From positions 40,502,671-40,566,670 of the forward strand of contig NC_134399.1 in NCBI RefSeq assembly GCF_050003625.1: 64,000 nucleotides of DNA, in the 5' to 3' direction. The translations under genes were made by a program, and so were the position numbers. Origin of the DNA: Haematobia irritans. Lineage: Eukaryota; Arthropoda; Insecta; Diptera; Muscidae. Of the stretch, positions 9,535 through 22,082 are shown piece after piece. The number at the start of each line of letters is the position of its first letter. Position 1 is the stretch's first letter. The notes beneath the pieces were generated by a model, which was not told where the DNA came from, ran no database searches, and was given only the letters and a program-made list of their open reading frames with translations.

Positions 9535-12431
9535 CTAATTAATTTTAATTTATTACAAAAACTGTGTAAATCTAAGGATTTTTATATATTACCTCAAAAG
9601 ATTTTCTTACGAAGTGAAAATTAAGCTCATCTCTAGAAGACGATTAAATGTAAAGAATTATGCAGAACTTTCAAATGTTTTGCTGGGTAAATCTAAAGTT
9701 GAATACCATCCTAAAAACATCTTTGTCTTTATTTTAAAGAAATCGAGCTTTTGACTTTAGGAAGCAATACCTCGAAACCTTATGTGGTCGAAATCAAATA
9801 AACTCTTTGTATAGACCATTGTTTCTCGTTGGGATCCAACTAATTAATGATTTAGTATTCCCATAGAAAAATTAATCTACGAAAATATTTTGTATGTGAT
9901 CCAAGATAAGAGCAATGCCAGTGTGATTGACCCTTATGTGAATGTATTTTTCTACTTTAAGTCTTATACACAAAATAATCGTGGGATTCCTTTGGTAGAT
10001 GTATACTCAACAGCTAACTATGATGCCTCTATATTGGCAATAACAGTTTATACTCATTGCATTTTGGTCATAAAAGAAGAACGTTTTATTACTTCCCACA
10101 AACTGTGGCAATAGTATATATAAAAAAACAACAACACCAGATCATTATGAGGGATATTCTTTAGAAGTACCCCAGGAGTTGGCCATAACGATAGGAATGG
10201 AATTAATTATAAATCACAGAACAGAAAGTAGGGATATAAACCTGTTCACCAGAATGTTTGTTTGTTGTTTCTTCTTTTTCAAAATGTTTTCTGGGTTATT
10301 ACTAAGTAATAGGCTTTACTAAATCTGTCCGTCCATCGTTAACTAACTAAGCTCTTAAATCAAATCAAAATGTGTTTTTATTTCTATCAATATATCTCCC
10401 TACATCCCTCCTACTTACAATCCCCCTTCTTCACTATATAGATACAGAAAGACTTCATAAATTCCCTACTCTAGCCTAGTCAATTGGTGAAATAAGAGAA
10501 ACAACAGAAACCACTCGAGGAACACCAACAACTTTTCCAGTCTATTAATATTAAACATTGACATTGATTGATTATTTTCGTATGCCGGTTTCTTTTTCGG
10601 CGATTCCTAGATTGTTTTGTCTATGGCATTGCTATTGTTGCGTTTGAACGTCATCTTTATCATCCGTTTTGTTGATTCTCTTCTCCAGCACCCTTGGTAT
10701 TTATTTTAAATATTTTAATGTTGTTTTTCTAAATGTTTCCCATTTGTTGAATGGCTTCTTTCCTGAATTAGGTGTTGGTGTGGGGAGGAGGCTGTAAAAT
10801 ATACAAAAGAATCTTCTTTTCCAATAAAAAAAAATATGGGAGTGAGAATCTGCTACCCCAGCCCCAATAATCCCCACATGGAAAAGCTTTATTCTACTGT
10901 TCAGTAAATAAGAAACAAAAAAATAATGTTTATTAATGGATTCCCCCCAGATTTGGTTCGAGATTAGTGATAGTGAGTTTGTTGAAAGCTATGCGGTAAA
11001 CCCTCATTATGACACCGAAGCGTTCCCTTCCTTCTCTTCCCAAAAAAAAAAACAACAGATTTGTTTGTTCCATCCATATTCGTATGAGGAGGGATGGAAG
11101 CATATCGAATATCGAAATGAAAACATTCTCCTCAAAACTAGGGTAATTCCATTGAATTGAAATATTGAAAATAAATATCTTAATCTGTAGTCATGATGAT
11201 TTGGAACCTATTCGTGTTGCACGAGGCCTTTGTTCGACTATCATCGAATTATCAGCCATAAAAGTTTTGATGGCAGGCAGACACTAAAAAGTATATGCAT
11301 AAGCTTTGTTGATCTATTCTCCTAGATTGGGATTAACGAGGCCTTTTTTCTTTTTGGGCTCGCTCAGCTTTGCCAAAGACCGTTTGTTTCATGTTTTTTC
11401 CCCCATTAAATTCACATGTGACACTTAATGGAATTTACGACATGCTTTGGGCTCATTTTGAAAAGTGACAAATTTATTCGTAAATTTCATTGCATCGACA
11501 CCTTTGGGACAAACATGGCTATGTAGAGAAACAAATACTGGTCCCTTCAAATTGGAAATTGATTCCTAATTAGTTTGTTGAAAACAAACGAATTGACATT
11601 TATGTATATTTCCAGGTATTTGACACAGTAGCCCTATTTTGATGTCTTACAAGAACCGAAGAACCTGAACCTGAATTGTAATGGCCAATGGTCCACGGTC
11701 CACATTAACATATTGACTGAAATCTATTCAGCCTATGTCTTACAAGTGTTTGGTATATTTTAAAATTCATGACATAAAAGAGGAATTAAATGAGATTACA
11801 CCAATAAAGAAGAACTGGAATTAGTTTATTTGTTGGAGTGTTTTTGTTTCAATAAAAATCCAATTTATTATTATGAGTGAGGAATTAGTGAAAGGAAGAT
11901 GTTCAAAAATAGATATAAATTTTATTTTAATCAGGCGAGAGAAATTGTTTATGGGCCTAAGGCGATTGGCTTTTGATTTTTTTTTCGTTCTTTCTTTCTT
12001 TTAAATCCAAATAATTGAGACATGCTAAAGGCATTACTTAAAATCTGTTTTCTTTGGAAATTATTTTATTAAAATAAAAAAAGAATAAACAGTTATTCCT
12101 TAGCAATTTCTCAAACAAGTTATTAGAAGCTTTTATTTTAGGCAATTTATGCGATGCAGCCATATTTATATCTGAGTTGTACGATAACAAAAGAAATTCC
12201 ATGAAAATGAATAAATCAAATGGTACAGGCAATATGCCAGTATTTTTTTTTGTCTTCAAACCCCAAATGGAGATTCTTTTCCTAAATCCCCAAAAATTGC
12301 CAATTTAAATTAAAGACCCCCAATTTTTTGGCTTCTTTTCATGAAAATAAGTATGATTTACCCATTAACCTTTAAATTCATGGAGTAATGGAAAATTTTA
12401 TTTTAAATGGCTTCCCGGGACCGAAACTCAT
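9535..12431. other. No gene recognised
   Basis: Non-repetitive by eye, AT-rich, with short open frames that lack motifs. Sections near 10300-10760 and 11200-11350 have less skewed composition and could hold conserved non-coding sites, but nothing can be named. Confidence 0.4.
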
Positions 12432-12505
12432 ATAAAGGGTGATTGTTTAGCTATAATCTTTTTGACAAGGCTGGTTTAAACAGCTGACATACGTTTCGTT
12501 TCGTT
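12432..12505 (+). repeat. Possible transposon end before the satellite
   Basis: TAAAGGGTGATTGTTTAGC followed by TTTTTGACAAGGCTGGTTTAAACAGCTGAC resembles the ends of some Tc1/mariner-like fly elements that begin with AAAGGGTGATT. Only one end is seen. This is recollection of a motif, not an alignment. Confidence 0.25.
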
Positions 12506-12536
12506 ACCAAAGCCAAAAATCTTATTTTGCATAATT

Positions 12537-14545
12537 TTTTTCTAAAATTTTGTCAAAATTTTATTTCTATAGAAATAAAATTTTCTCAACATTTTATTTA
12601 TTTATTTCTAAGAAAAATTTTTGAAAATTTTATTTCTAAGAAAAATTTTTCAAAATTTTATTTCTATAGAAAATTTTTTCAAAATTTTATTTCTATAGAA
12701 AGTTTTGTCAAAATTTATTTCTAAAGAAAATTTTGTCAAAATTTTATTTCTAAAGAAAATTTTGTCAAAATTTTATTACTAAAGAAAATTTTGTCAAAAT
12801 TTTATTTCTATAGAACATTTTATTTCTATGGAAAATGTTGTCAAAATTTTATTTCTAAAGAAAATTTTATTTCTATGGAACATTTTGTCAAAATTTTATT
12901 TCTATAGAAAAAATTTTAAAAATGTTATTTCTAAGAAAAGTTTGTCAAAGTTATATTTCTATAGAAAATTTTGCCAAAATTTTATTTCTATAGAAAATTT
13001 CGTCAAAATTTTATTTCTATAGAAAATTTGGTAAAAATTTTATTTCTATAGAAAATTTACTCAAAATTTTGTTTCGAAGAAAAAATTTTCAAAATTTTAT
13101 TTCTATAGAAACTTTTGTCAAAATTTTATTTCTATAGAAAATTTTGTCAAAGTTTTATTTCTATAGAAAATTTCGTAAAAATTTTATTTCTATAGAAAAT
13201 TTCGTCAAAATTTTATTTCTATAGAAAATTTGGTAAAAATTTTATTTCTATAGAAAATTTGGTAAAAATTTTATTTCTATTGAAAATTTGGTAAAAATTG
13301 TATTTCTATAGAAAATTTTTTCAATATTTTATTTCTAAAGAAGATTTTGTCAAAATTTTATTTCTAAAGAAAATTTTGTCAAAATTTTATTTCTATAGAA
13401 AATTTTATTTCTATGGAAAATTTTGTCAAAATTTTATTTCTACAGAAAATTTTGTCAAAATGTTATTTCTATAGAAAAAATTGTCAAAATTTTATTTCTA
13501 TAGAAAATTTCGTCAAAATTTTATTTCTATAGAAAGTGTTGTCAAAATTTTATTTCTATAGAAAATGTTGTCAAAATTTTATTTCTATAGAAAATTTTGT
13601 CAAAATTTTATTTCTATAGAAAATGTTGTCAAAATGTTATTTCTATAGAAAATTTCGTCAAAATGCTATTTCTATAGAAAATTTCGTCAAAATGTTATTG
13701 TTAAAGAAAATTTTGTCAAAATTTTATTACTAAAGAAAATTTCGTCAAAATTTTATTTCTATAGAAAATTTGGTAAAAAATTTATTTCTATAAAAAATTT
13801 GGTAAAAATTTTATTTCTATTGAAAATTTGGTAAAAATTTTATTTCTATAGAAAATTTTTTCAAAATTTTATTTCTAAAGAAGATTTTGTCAAAATTTTA
13901 TTTGTAAAGAAAATTTGTCAAAGTTTTATTTCTATAGAAAATTTTATTTCTATGGAAAATTTTGTCAAAATTTTATTTCTATGGAAAATTTTGTCAAAAT
14001 TTTATTTCTATAGAAAAAATTGTCAAAATGTTATTTCTATAGAAAAAATTGTCAAAATTTTATTTCTATAGAAAATTTCGTCAAAATTTTATTTCTATAG
14101 AAAATGTTGTCAAAATTTTTTTTCTATAGAAAATGTTGTCAAAATTTTATTTCTATAGAAAATGTTGTCAAAATTTTATTTCTATAGAAAATTTCGTCAA
14201 AATTTTATTTCTGTAGAAAATTTGGTAAAAAATTTATTTCTATAGAAAATTTCGTCAAAATTTTATTTCTATAGAAAATGTTGTCAAAATTTTATTTCTA
14301 TAGAAAACCTTGTCAAAATTTTATTTCTATAGAAAATTTTGTTAAAATTTTATTTCTAAAGAAAATTTTGTTAAAATTTTATTTCTAAAGAAAATTTTGT
14401 CAAAATTTTATTTCTGAATAAGATTTTGTCAAAATTTTATTACTAAAGAAAATTTCGTCAAAATTTTATTTTTATAGAAAATTTTGTCAAAATTTTATTT
14501 CTATATAAATTTTGTCAAAATTTTATTTCTAAAGAAAATTGAAGA
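12537..14545 (+). repeat. 29-bp tandem satellite array, about 2.0 kb
   Basis: Roughly 70 units of a 29-bp repeat. Each unit holds the perfect palindrome TTTCTATAGAAA, then AATTTTGTCAAAATTTTA. Variants replace ATAG with AAAG or GTC with CGTC or GGTA, and often occur in runs. Short open frames across it are translations of the repeat. The same repeat fills 44.1-50.1 kb and occurs inside HINE-A elements. Confidence 0.97.
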
Positions 14546-14640
14546 ACTTCTTAGTTGGGGAGGATTGTTGTGCCAAATCTATCAAAACTACCAAACAGTA
14601 AAAAATCTACCATTTTTGGCCCGTCAATTGGCCGCCTAAA
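14546..14640 (+). repeat. Satellite-flanking tail module
   Basis: GAAGAACTTCTTAGTTGGGG, then CAAATCTATCAAAACTACC and AAAAATCTACCATTTTTGG. A related module (GTTGGAGAGGAATATTTTGC ... AAGAAATCTGCCATTTTTGG) follows the 6-kb array at about 50116-50232, so the two arrays end in the same kind of sequence. Confidence 0.6.
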
Positions 14641-17526
14641 TGGTGAGATTTAACGCCTTTAGACTATTTTTTTTACTATATTGAACCTTATCTTCAAACA
14701 TAAAATTGTACGGACCAAACTATCGATTCAAATAAAGATTTCAGGCATTTTTGTGAATTTTATGTGCTTTTTTATTGAAAAAATTTTAACTATAGCTCTT
14801 ATATTCTGTTGGTCGAAATTGTAATGAGAATCAACGATTCGAATGGAATAGCTGAGTTTTTTTGACTTGTCGATTTTCCAAAAATTTTAAAAAATCGACT
14901 TTTGACTTCTATTTGAATTTGTTTGTAGTTGTCGGAAAAATGTTTATTATGGGTTTACTTTCTAATGGCTTTACTTTTTTGAAGTGTATACGTAATGCTT
15001 ATATCCGACATGTAAATTATATACTGTCTGCTTTTAAATCAATATTTTTTAGTGCACTAAAATTTAGTTGCCACGTTTACTTGGATCTAAAGATTTTAAC
15101 CATCCTTTATAGGATGTTTGTATTGATTCCTATATTTTAATCTATTTAACATTTATCCAAAGATTGAATACTTGAGTTAAGATTATTTTCTTTTTAAACA
15201 AAAATGTTTTTTTTTTTTACTCTAAAGGAAATTTGCCTTTCCTCAAAGACATACGACTTTAACGGAGGGAAAGAAATTTGTCCTCAATATTGTGTAAATT
15301 GTGTGTTCCAAAATTTAGGCGACATAATCTTTCATAGTAGGAGAATATTTTCTTCAGTGTAGATTATATACCTAAAGAAGAATTTTATTAAGAATAAATG
15401 CTTCATAATTTGAATGTGTTCCTCTTAACACATAAATGTTCATTCTATTGAATTAAATAAACCATTTTTATGGACAAAACAAAAACCTTTTACGAAAATA
15501 TTGCTTAACATTTCAAATAATACGGTTTAGAGGGATATTATATTCCACATTGTAGCTCCCATTACATTAGATTTTCTCTATTACTCATATTCCTATAATG
15601 ATTGTTTTCAATCCCGAGGACTCTGTGAAACCACTTTAAAATCCCATTAAGATGAAAGAAAAAGAGGAATTTCCCATTAAAAGTCATTTCTTTGATTTGG
15701 TTTTTGGCCATTTACCGTTTGACGAGCTAATGTCTAATCCAATTATAATCCAATAACCGTTCGACTTATTGATTGTGTATATAGACTGCGGTAACTGATG
15801 GCTGGCTGGTTGGCTGCCTTTAGAGTTTAGCCCAAAACATGGCTGGCATCAGGGTATTAATAGAGTAATACAAATCCAGACTAACAAACGACAGAACACA
15901 GGTTTTGCGATAAGTTCACAAAATTGTCGAGAAGAGTGAGTATTTTTCTATGTCGGAGTATGTGGCAGACTAATCTTAAGTCCATTCAGCACAAACTACT
16001 TAGGAATAACGTAGGGTTTTTGTTTTTCTCTTTTTTTCCTTTCTTTGGGATCTTGCACCTTAACGTAATTTTTCCATAGACACTCGACAAATGCTTTTTG
16101 TGATTTGTTGAAAAATTTTATCTATTTTTCTTCTTTTGTGTTTCACTTGGAATTTATGTCCAACTGGATAGTGGGTTTATTTGTTATTGTTATTGTTGTC
16201 GTTGTCGTTGTTTTTGGTTTTGGTTTGAATTTTGTTCACACTTTATTGTAAGTTTGTTACTGCACTTTATCACACATCTTCTCCAATGATGAATCACGCA
16301 TTTACTCTGAACAACAAAGAGTGAGAGAGAAAATAGAACAAATACGAAACATGAGAAGAGATAAACAAATGATAAGAGGCCATGACATACAACAATAAAA
16401 TATACCGACATCAACTTCTCAAAAAACAGAACAACGAAGAACGACCACTTGCAACAACAACAACAACAATGATAACAAACGAATTTAATTATTCGTCATA
16501 AAACAAATTGTTTGTCTCTGTAGCTCAGTCGAGTGCATTGGAGTGTAGTGGTGCGTGGTTAAATATCAACTGTGGTGAGTTGATTGAAGAGAGTAAGTGC
16601 AGTAAAACAACAACAAAAACACTACTATAGGCCATGTGGATAGCCTAACAACAAGTTTGGTCGTTTCTTTACTCCACTACACTACACAGCCAAAAAGTTG
16701 AATTATTGGTTTTGCACAATGAAGTGTTTAGTGAAAAAATGATTTTGAAATAATCAAATTTGTATAATTAGCAAATTTCGTTCCGATTTGTGCTGTGAAA
16801 AATTTTCCAGTTTCTTTGAGAAATTTCGAACTGTCTCATCGATTACAATCACCCTGTGACGAATGCATATGCATTCTCAGCAGCGTAGCCACAACGAAAA
16901 TTATTTTGAACCAATTTGTTTCCAAAATCATACCAAAATTCCCTCCAGCGAACTAAATTTCCAATTTCGAAGAAAATACCTTAAAAAGTATTATATTATT
17001 TTACATAGTGTTTTTATTAAAAGTATTATATTATTTTACATAGTGTTTTTATTAAAAAAGTTAAGTAAGCCAGAAAGGAATGATATGATTTAGCCTTTTT
17101 GTTGAAATTTTGAAAAACTAGACTATTTGAAAAGGTCGAATTTTAAAGTCAATTTTACTTGACATCAAAAGACGAAATTCAATATTACAAAAAGTTGACT
17201 TAAACTTTCGACTTAGAGGTAGTTAGAGACAACAGCATTCACGCATTTGGTTTATATTGGCATTGCCCCATGAAGAACAATCTCCCGATTTTACTTCCTG
17301 AGAGAATATAATAGATTTCCTAATTTTCATCCAATTTGTTATAGTGTTGCTTTGCACCTATAATTGCATACCGTCCATATTCTTATATAGATCAATCCTA
17401 CTATTCTACTTTTTGCGCAGATTCGAGTATAGGGTTAAAATTATCTAAAAAGATATAAAACCTGGCCCAAGACCTAAACCATGAAATTTTCATTCGATTT
17501 TCTGAGATTGATATGATATCTGTCCC
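14641..17526. other. No gene recognised; simple CAA repeats and a 35-bp tandem duplication
   Basis: Mostly unique-looking non-coding DNA. CAACAACAACAACAA lies near 16451-16470. At 16984-17018 and 17019-17053 a 35-bp unit (AAAAGTATTATATTATTTTA...) is exactly repeated. Short frames crossing it are not believable genes. Confidence 0.5.
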
Positions 17527-17895
17527 ACACTGAAAAAAAGTATTGACGGTTGGTTCCAAAGATTTCGTCTTTACACTATTAATTTGGTATTGATTCTGAG
17601 CCAATGAAACGGAGAATTGAAGTAAGGACACATTTACGTTACAATTCACTTGTAAATATGAGTTTTGCCTACTTGATTCTAGGAAACAAATTGTATTACC
17701 AGCTGTTTTCTTCATGTGCTATCAAAGTCCATTAAAAACGTCTGAACGACTACTTAAATTTCCAAATTCAGATCCGACAACAAGTGAAAATTATTTTATG
17801 TATCATGTTGAAAATATCTCCAACTTTTGGACTAGGAATAAACTTTATATCAGATAAATGAGTCTGCAGCCTCACGCCAATATTTTTTTCAGTGT
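17527..17895 (+). mobile_element. 369-bp MITE with ACACTGAAAAAAA ends, most complete copy
   Basis: Left end ACACTGAAAAAAAGTATTG; right end, reversed, ACACTGAAAAAAATATTGG. Inside are the GGTTCCAAAGATTTCGTC and GATTCTGAGCCAATGAAAC blocks seen in the fragments at 7.9, 9.5 and 31.6 kb. No clear target duplication is visible. Non-coding. Confidence 0.7.
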
Positions 17896-17934
17896 ATAGA
17901 TACTATTGAATATTTGATAAAAGTTTGAAATACT

Positions 17935-18076
17935 TCAATCAATTTATAAATTTGACCAAATTTATAAAAATGGATCAAAATGGGCTACTTTCCGTTTGGT
18001 CCGACCATCGGACCAAATTTAAAAATTAGAAATCTTTTGGACCAATTTTGGTCCGATCGGATCAAAATGGCAACGC
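17935..18076 (+). repeat. Dispersed repeat H with a GGACCAAA palindrome
   Basis: Closely matches 31085-31219. Both contain TTTGGTCYGACCATCGGACC, a near-perfect palindrome, then TTTTGGACCAATTTTGGTCC, and end GGCAACGCTGATT. Confidence 0.75.
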
Positions 18077-18097
18077 TGATTCTCACCCACTATCATT

Positions 18098-18125
18098 CTC
18101 TCCCTCTCTCTCTGTCTCTCTCTGA
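18098..18125. repeat. CT microsatellite
   Basis: Interrupted CTCTCT run beside repeat H. Confidence 0.8.
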
Positions 18126-20396
18126 TTTGGTCTCTCATACATACAGTCTGCTACAATGACTTAGGGCATCAAAAACCAGAATTGAAGAATAAAATACAAG
18201 TAAAACCTTTCTTGTTGTAGGTGTTGTTGTAGAATATAATGACTACCTAAAATGTGGGTACAGCATTCTCCTCTAAGGCTCGATTAAGGCAATGCGTATA
18301 GAACCACTACAACATGGACTACGATTGTGATCTGACTGTAGTATTTTGAGCATTTCACTTCGTTTACTTTGGTGTCTGGCTCTGTGCTTGCCAGGAGTGC
18401 GTACATTAGTGTCCATTCGTCCGTCTGTCTGTCGGTCGTTTTATCCAGTTTGACCATTCAATTCGTACCATTATTGTTGTTGTTGTTATACAACACAACG
18501 CTCAATTCACATGCAGTTGTCAATTTGGAGACTTTGAATAGGAAGAGGGATTCGAGAAGAACAACAAAAACAACCAAAATCTTGTTATTCTGAAGTTGAT
18601 GTGATGACGACGACAACGATAAATGTGGCTGCTGCTATGACTACATGTCTGTGCTTATTGGATGTGTACTAACCCTGTCCGGGCATAAATCAAGAGGTAT
18701 TTTTCCTTGTTTGATCTTGCCTTCCAGTTTTTTTTGCCATCTAAATTAATGTGCTTCTTGCCTGTTCTCCTTTTTTGGTCATCTCTTTTACTGAATGTCT
18801 TCAAGTGTATTCATGTATGCTAGAATGGCGTACAACATTGTTGGTTTACTTCTTTCTTTCTTCCTTTCTTTTGTTGATAATCACAAAAACATTGTGAAAT
18901 ATTCGCAATATATCCCACGAGGAAAGCGGCATGAAAATGAAGAAACAAACAAGAAAACACAAACACACGAATGATAAAACACATGATGAATTTGTGATTT
19001 CTTTGTGCTCTTTGGTTTTGGCTCATCGTCATTTCTAAGATGTGTCTTCAAAGGCCCAAAGATAAATGTAAGCAAACGATATTCCTTCTAAGAGAGTGAC
19101 AGGGTAACTCAAGTGTAGCAAAGCTTCACAATAATGGTCATCTTGTGACAAAGATTTCTCTTCGAATATTAGAATAAGGAACTGGGAGATTGTAGCAGAC
19201 TCTTTTGGGATACAAGTGGGAAACTCTTTCTTGAAGAAAGAAAGAAAGCATTAACAATTTGAGTTATTTAAAGAAAAATAATTTTATTTTATTTATTTAT
19301 AGCCCATTCGTATTAGTCTTGAAATCTTATAAAAGTGTATTTGAAATACCTTTTTTTATACAAACAACAGTTGAAATCTAATAAAAGTGGATTTTGAAAG
19401 TAGAATGTGGATGAGATATTAACCCTAGAACACTAAATCTCTTTTTTACATTTTACTACTAAACCTCGCCTGTGAGATGTTTTTTCAAAAAGTACAACAT
19501 TTTAATGTACAAAATAGTTTGTTTATTAAAAAAATCAACTTTTCTTAAAGAACACAATTATTATTTCAATATTTTCTCTAATATTTCATTAAACAAATTT
19601 ACAATAGTTTAGTGTTGTAGGGTTAAATTGATTGATACTAAAATATAATCCAATTTTTAATATTGTTATAAGTTCCTCCTTGAGTCATGTATTGGACAAT
19701 ATTAATTCTTATTATTAATTCTTCATGTTTGCCATTAACCACATATACCATATAACAAATAAAACATGAATTCTATCTATAGCCAAAACTAATCTTTGCC
19801 CCAAGTCAAGACATTTTAATGTTCCATTGAATTATATAAGAGGCACTTCAAGAGTTCCGAATAACATTTGGCTTCGATCGTATTACCTCTGCCCGGTATT
19901 TTTCAACTTTAAATTTTCCAAAGTTAAAAACCTCTAAAATATCGAATTTCATTTCGAATTATTCTGAACCCATTTTTACCACAAGACTAGTACGCTCTTG
20001 AAGTGTAGTATTCAATTACATTCATAGTAGAAGACCACATTTCAATATAATCTCAACATATCTTTCAAACACGAATGCTCTTCATCTTCCTCTTCATTGG
20101 TTTTGGTAGTGATGTTTACGATGATGACATATTTTTGGTTTTGTAATTTGTGAACAATAAAATATGTATTGTATTTTTCGATAGCCCCAATAAAATTAAA
20201 TAAATAAAAAATAAGTAAATATCTGAGTACTATACTTATTAATTATTCAGTTTATTATTTATATTACTATTATTATTATTAAATACTGTCATTTTAGTAT
20301 ATCGAAGAAAGCCCTCTTAATCGCTCTAATAGTGATTGAATTGACAATGGAAATGTCAAATAAAATTATTTATAAATATTTACAATTCGAATTTGC
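18126..20396. other. No gene recognised
   Basis: Non-coding. TTGTTG runs and a TCTGTCTGTCGG patch near 18420. Short open frames lack motifs. Confidence 0.4.
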
Positions 20397-20440
20397 TCTC
20401 ATTCCAATACAAATCTCATGAGATTTGTATTGGAATGAGA
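20397..20440. repeat. Perfect 44-bp palindrome
   Basis: TCTCATTCCAATACAAATCT runs into CATG and then its exact complement, 22 bp on each side with no spacer. It would form a cruciform in DNA or a tight hairpin in RNA. Confidence 0.95.
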
Positions 20441-21744
20441 TGATAAGAGAAATTTGGTATTTACTATAAACGAAAAACTATACAATTATTTCAGATATTG
20501 TAATCAAATAAGAATTGGTATTTTAGATTATCTATTATTGTTGAAGATAAATATATAACCCATTATAGGGCACATTTTTTATCCACGCAACCCAAATAAT
20601 GCGGAATAATCAAATTTTGTAATTCTTAGAATAAATGACCATACCCGTATTAATCCTCTAATGACCCATTATTTTACCAACTAATAAAATGTTCGGGATT
20701 TATCACACAAAAGCAAGGAAACTCTATACGGTAAAATCCAGAATATGCATTAAAGTCTCCTGTGCAGTTTTAACTACGTTTTTGCGGTATTTTAAAGAAT
20801 TTTATTGTCTTTAGGCGTGTTTCATTTAAAGCTTCCAGTTTTAATATATGTTGTCTTGGACATTAGAGGATTAAATGTCTATTGAATTCCCCTTGAATTG
20901 CCCATCGTTGAGAGTTTTGTGGTAATTTTGGAGATGAGTTGAAAAATGTCAACATATTGTTGAAAAATTCTCTTATGTCAGTAGACATATCATTTCCGAT
21001 TTTAAATCTCTCTCACATATATTTTGTTATACATTACTTATTAAAACGTTTCCTATAAGAAATTCTGCCAATTATGGCCTAGAATAGGAAAATTTAAGAC
21101 ATACTTGAAATATAAATAAGGAAATTGCGTCAAAGTGTAACACCGATTTTCTTAAATTTGTCGATTAATTTGAAAGTTTTTTCCATCAGTTATAAAACCT
21201 CCAAAACATTTTTTGTGCTTTGGGAACTTAGCCCACTTAGCAAAGTTTGTTTTAATTCTAGTTAAATTAATGAAATGTTTACATAGCTGAATTATGTCTA
21301 AAACATAAATTTTGACATACACAAGGGTGTTTTTTTTTCACGATAGTAGTTTTTGACTGTGAAATGTTGCACTTGTGCGATATCATTAATTCTCTTTTTG
21401 AAAATGCTCGATTCAATGCATAACCAACCCCCCAGCTAGGGTAGAATATTATCAACCCCGAAAAAAATAGAAAAGTATACAAATTTTTAGTAATTGTAGC
21501 AAGTATGATAAGATCTATGTTTTGATGGGCCAGAAATGCTTATAAGGAAATACATTCTTACACAACGATAATGTAAACTTGTCGCCGTGCATAAGAAAAC
21601 TCCAGTCCATGCAACAAAATTCAGTGAACTACGTAATTGTATCTTTTCAGATAGGATATATTAAACGAAAGTTAATAGCAAATGTAGAGTTGTGAAACGG
21701 TGGGATTTAAAAAAAAATCTAAACAAAAAACTTCATTTTACATT
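20441..21744. other. No gene recognised
   Basis: AT-rich non-coding DNA, no motif seen. Confidence 0.4.
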
Positions 21745-21962
21745 GCCATAAATACAATTCTTCATGGATACAATGAAAACGTTCATTTATACTATAAAAT
21801 GTTTCATTATTTAAGACGAAAACGAACTTAAAATATAATAATATAAAGAGAATGAAAGCGTTAATTAATATTATTCGTTAGTTTTCGACTTAACTAATGA
21901 AACATTTCATATTATAAATGAACTTTTCATTGTCTTTATGAAGAACTTCATAGTATTTATAA
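21745..21962. repeat. Foldback (long imperfect inverted repeat)
   Basis: The left arm (about 21749-21827) and right arm (about 21879-21961) are complementary over about 80 bp with a loop of about 50 bp. Matching words include ACAATGAAAA.GTTCATTTAT, AAATGTTTCATTA and GAAAAC.AACG. It may be a foldback MITE; the ends ATAAATAC and GTATTTAT are symmetrical. Confidence 0.75.
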
Positions 21963-22082
21963 AATTATGTTGTCGGCCATTTTTCTATCAATAGATAGAC
22001 CAGATGCTTTTAAGCAAGACTGTCCTTGGTTAGTCACGAACTACTTCATCTTTTTCGAAACGAAAATTGAAAAAGGCGATTA

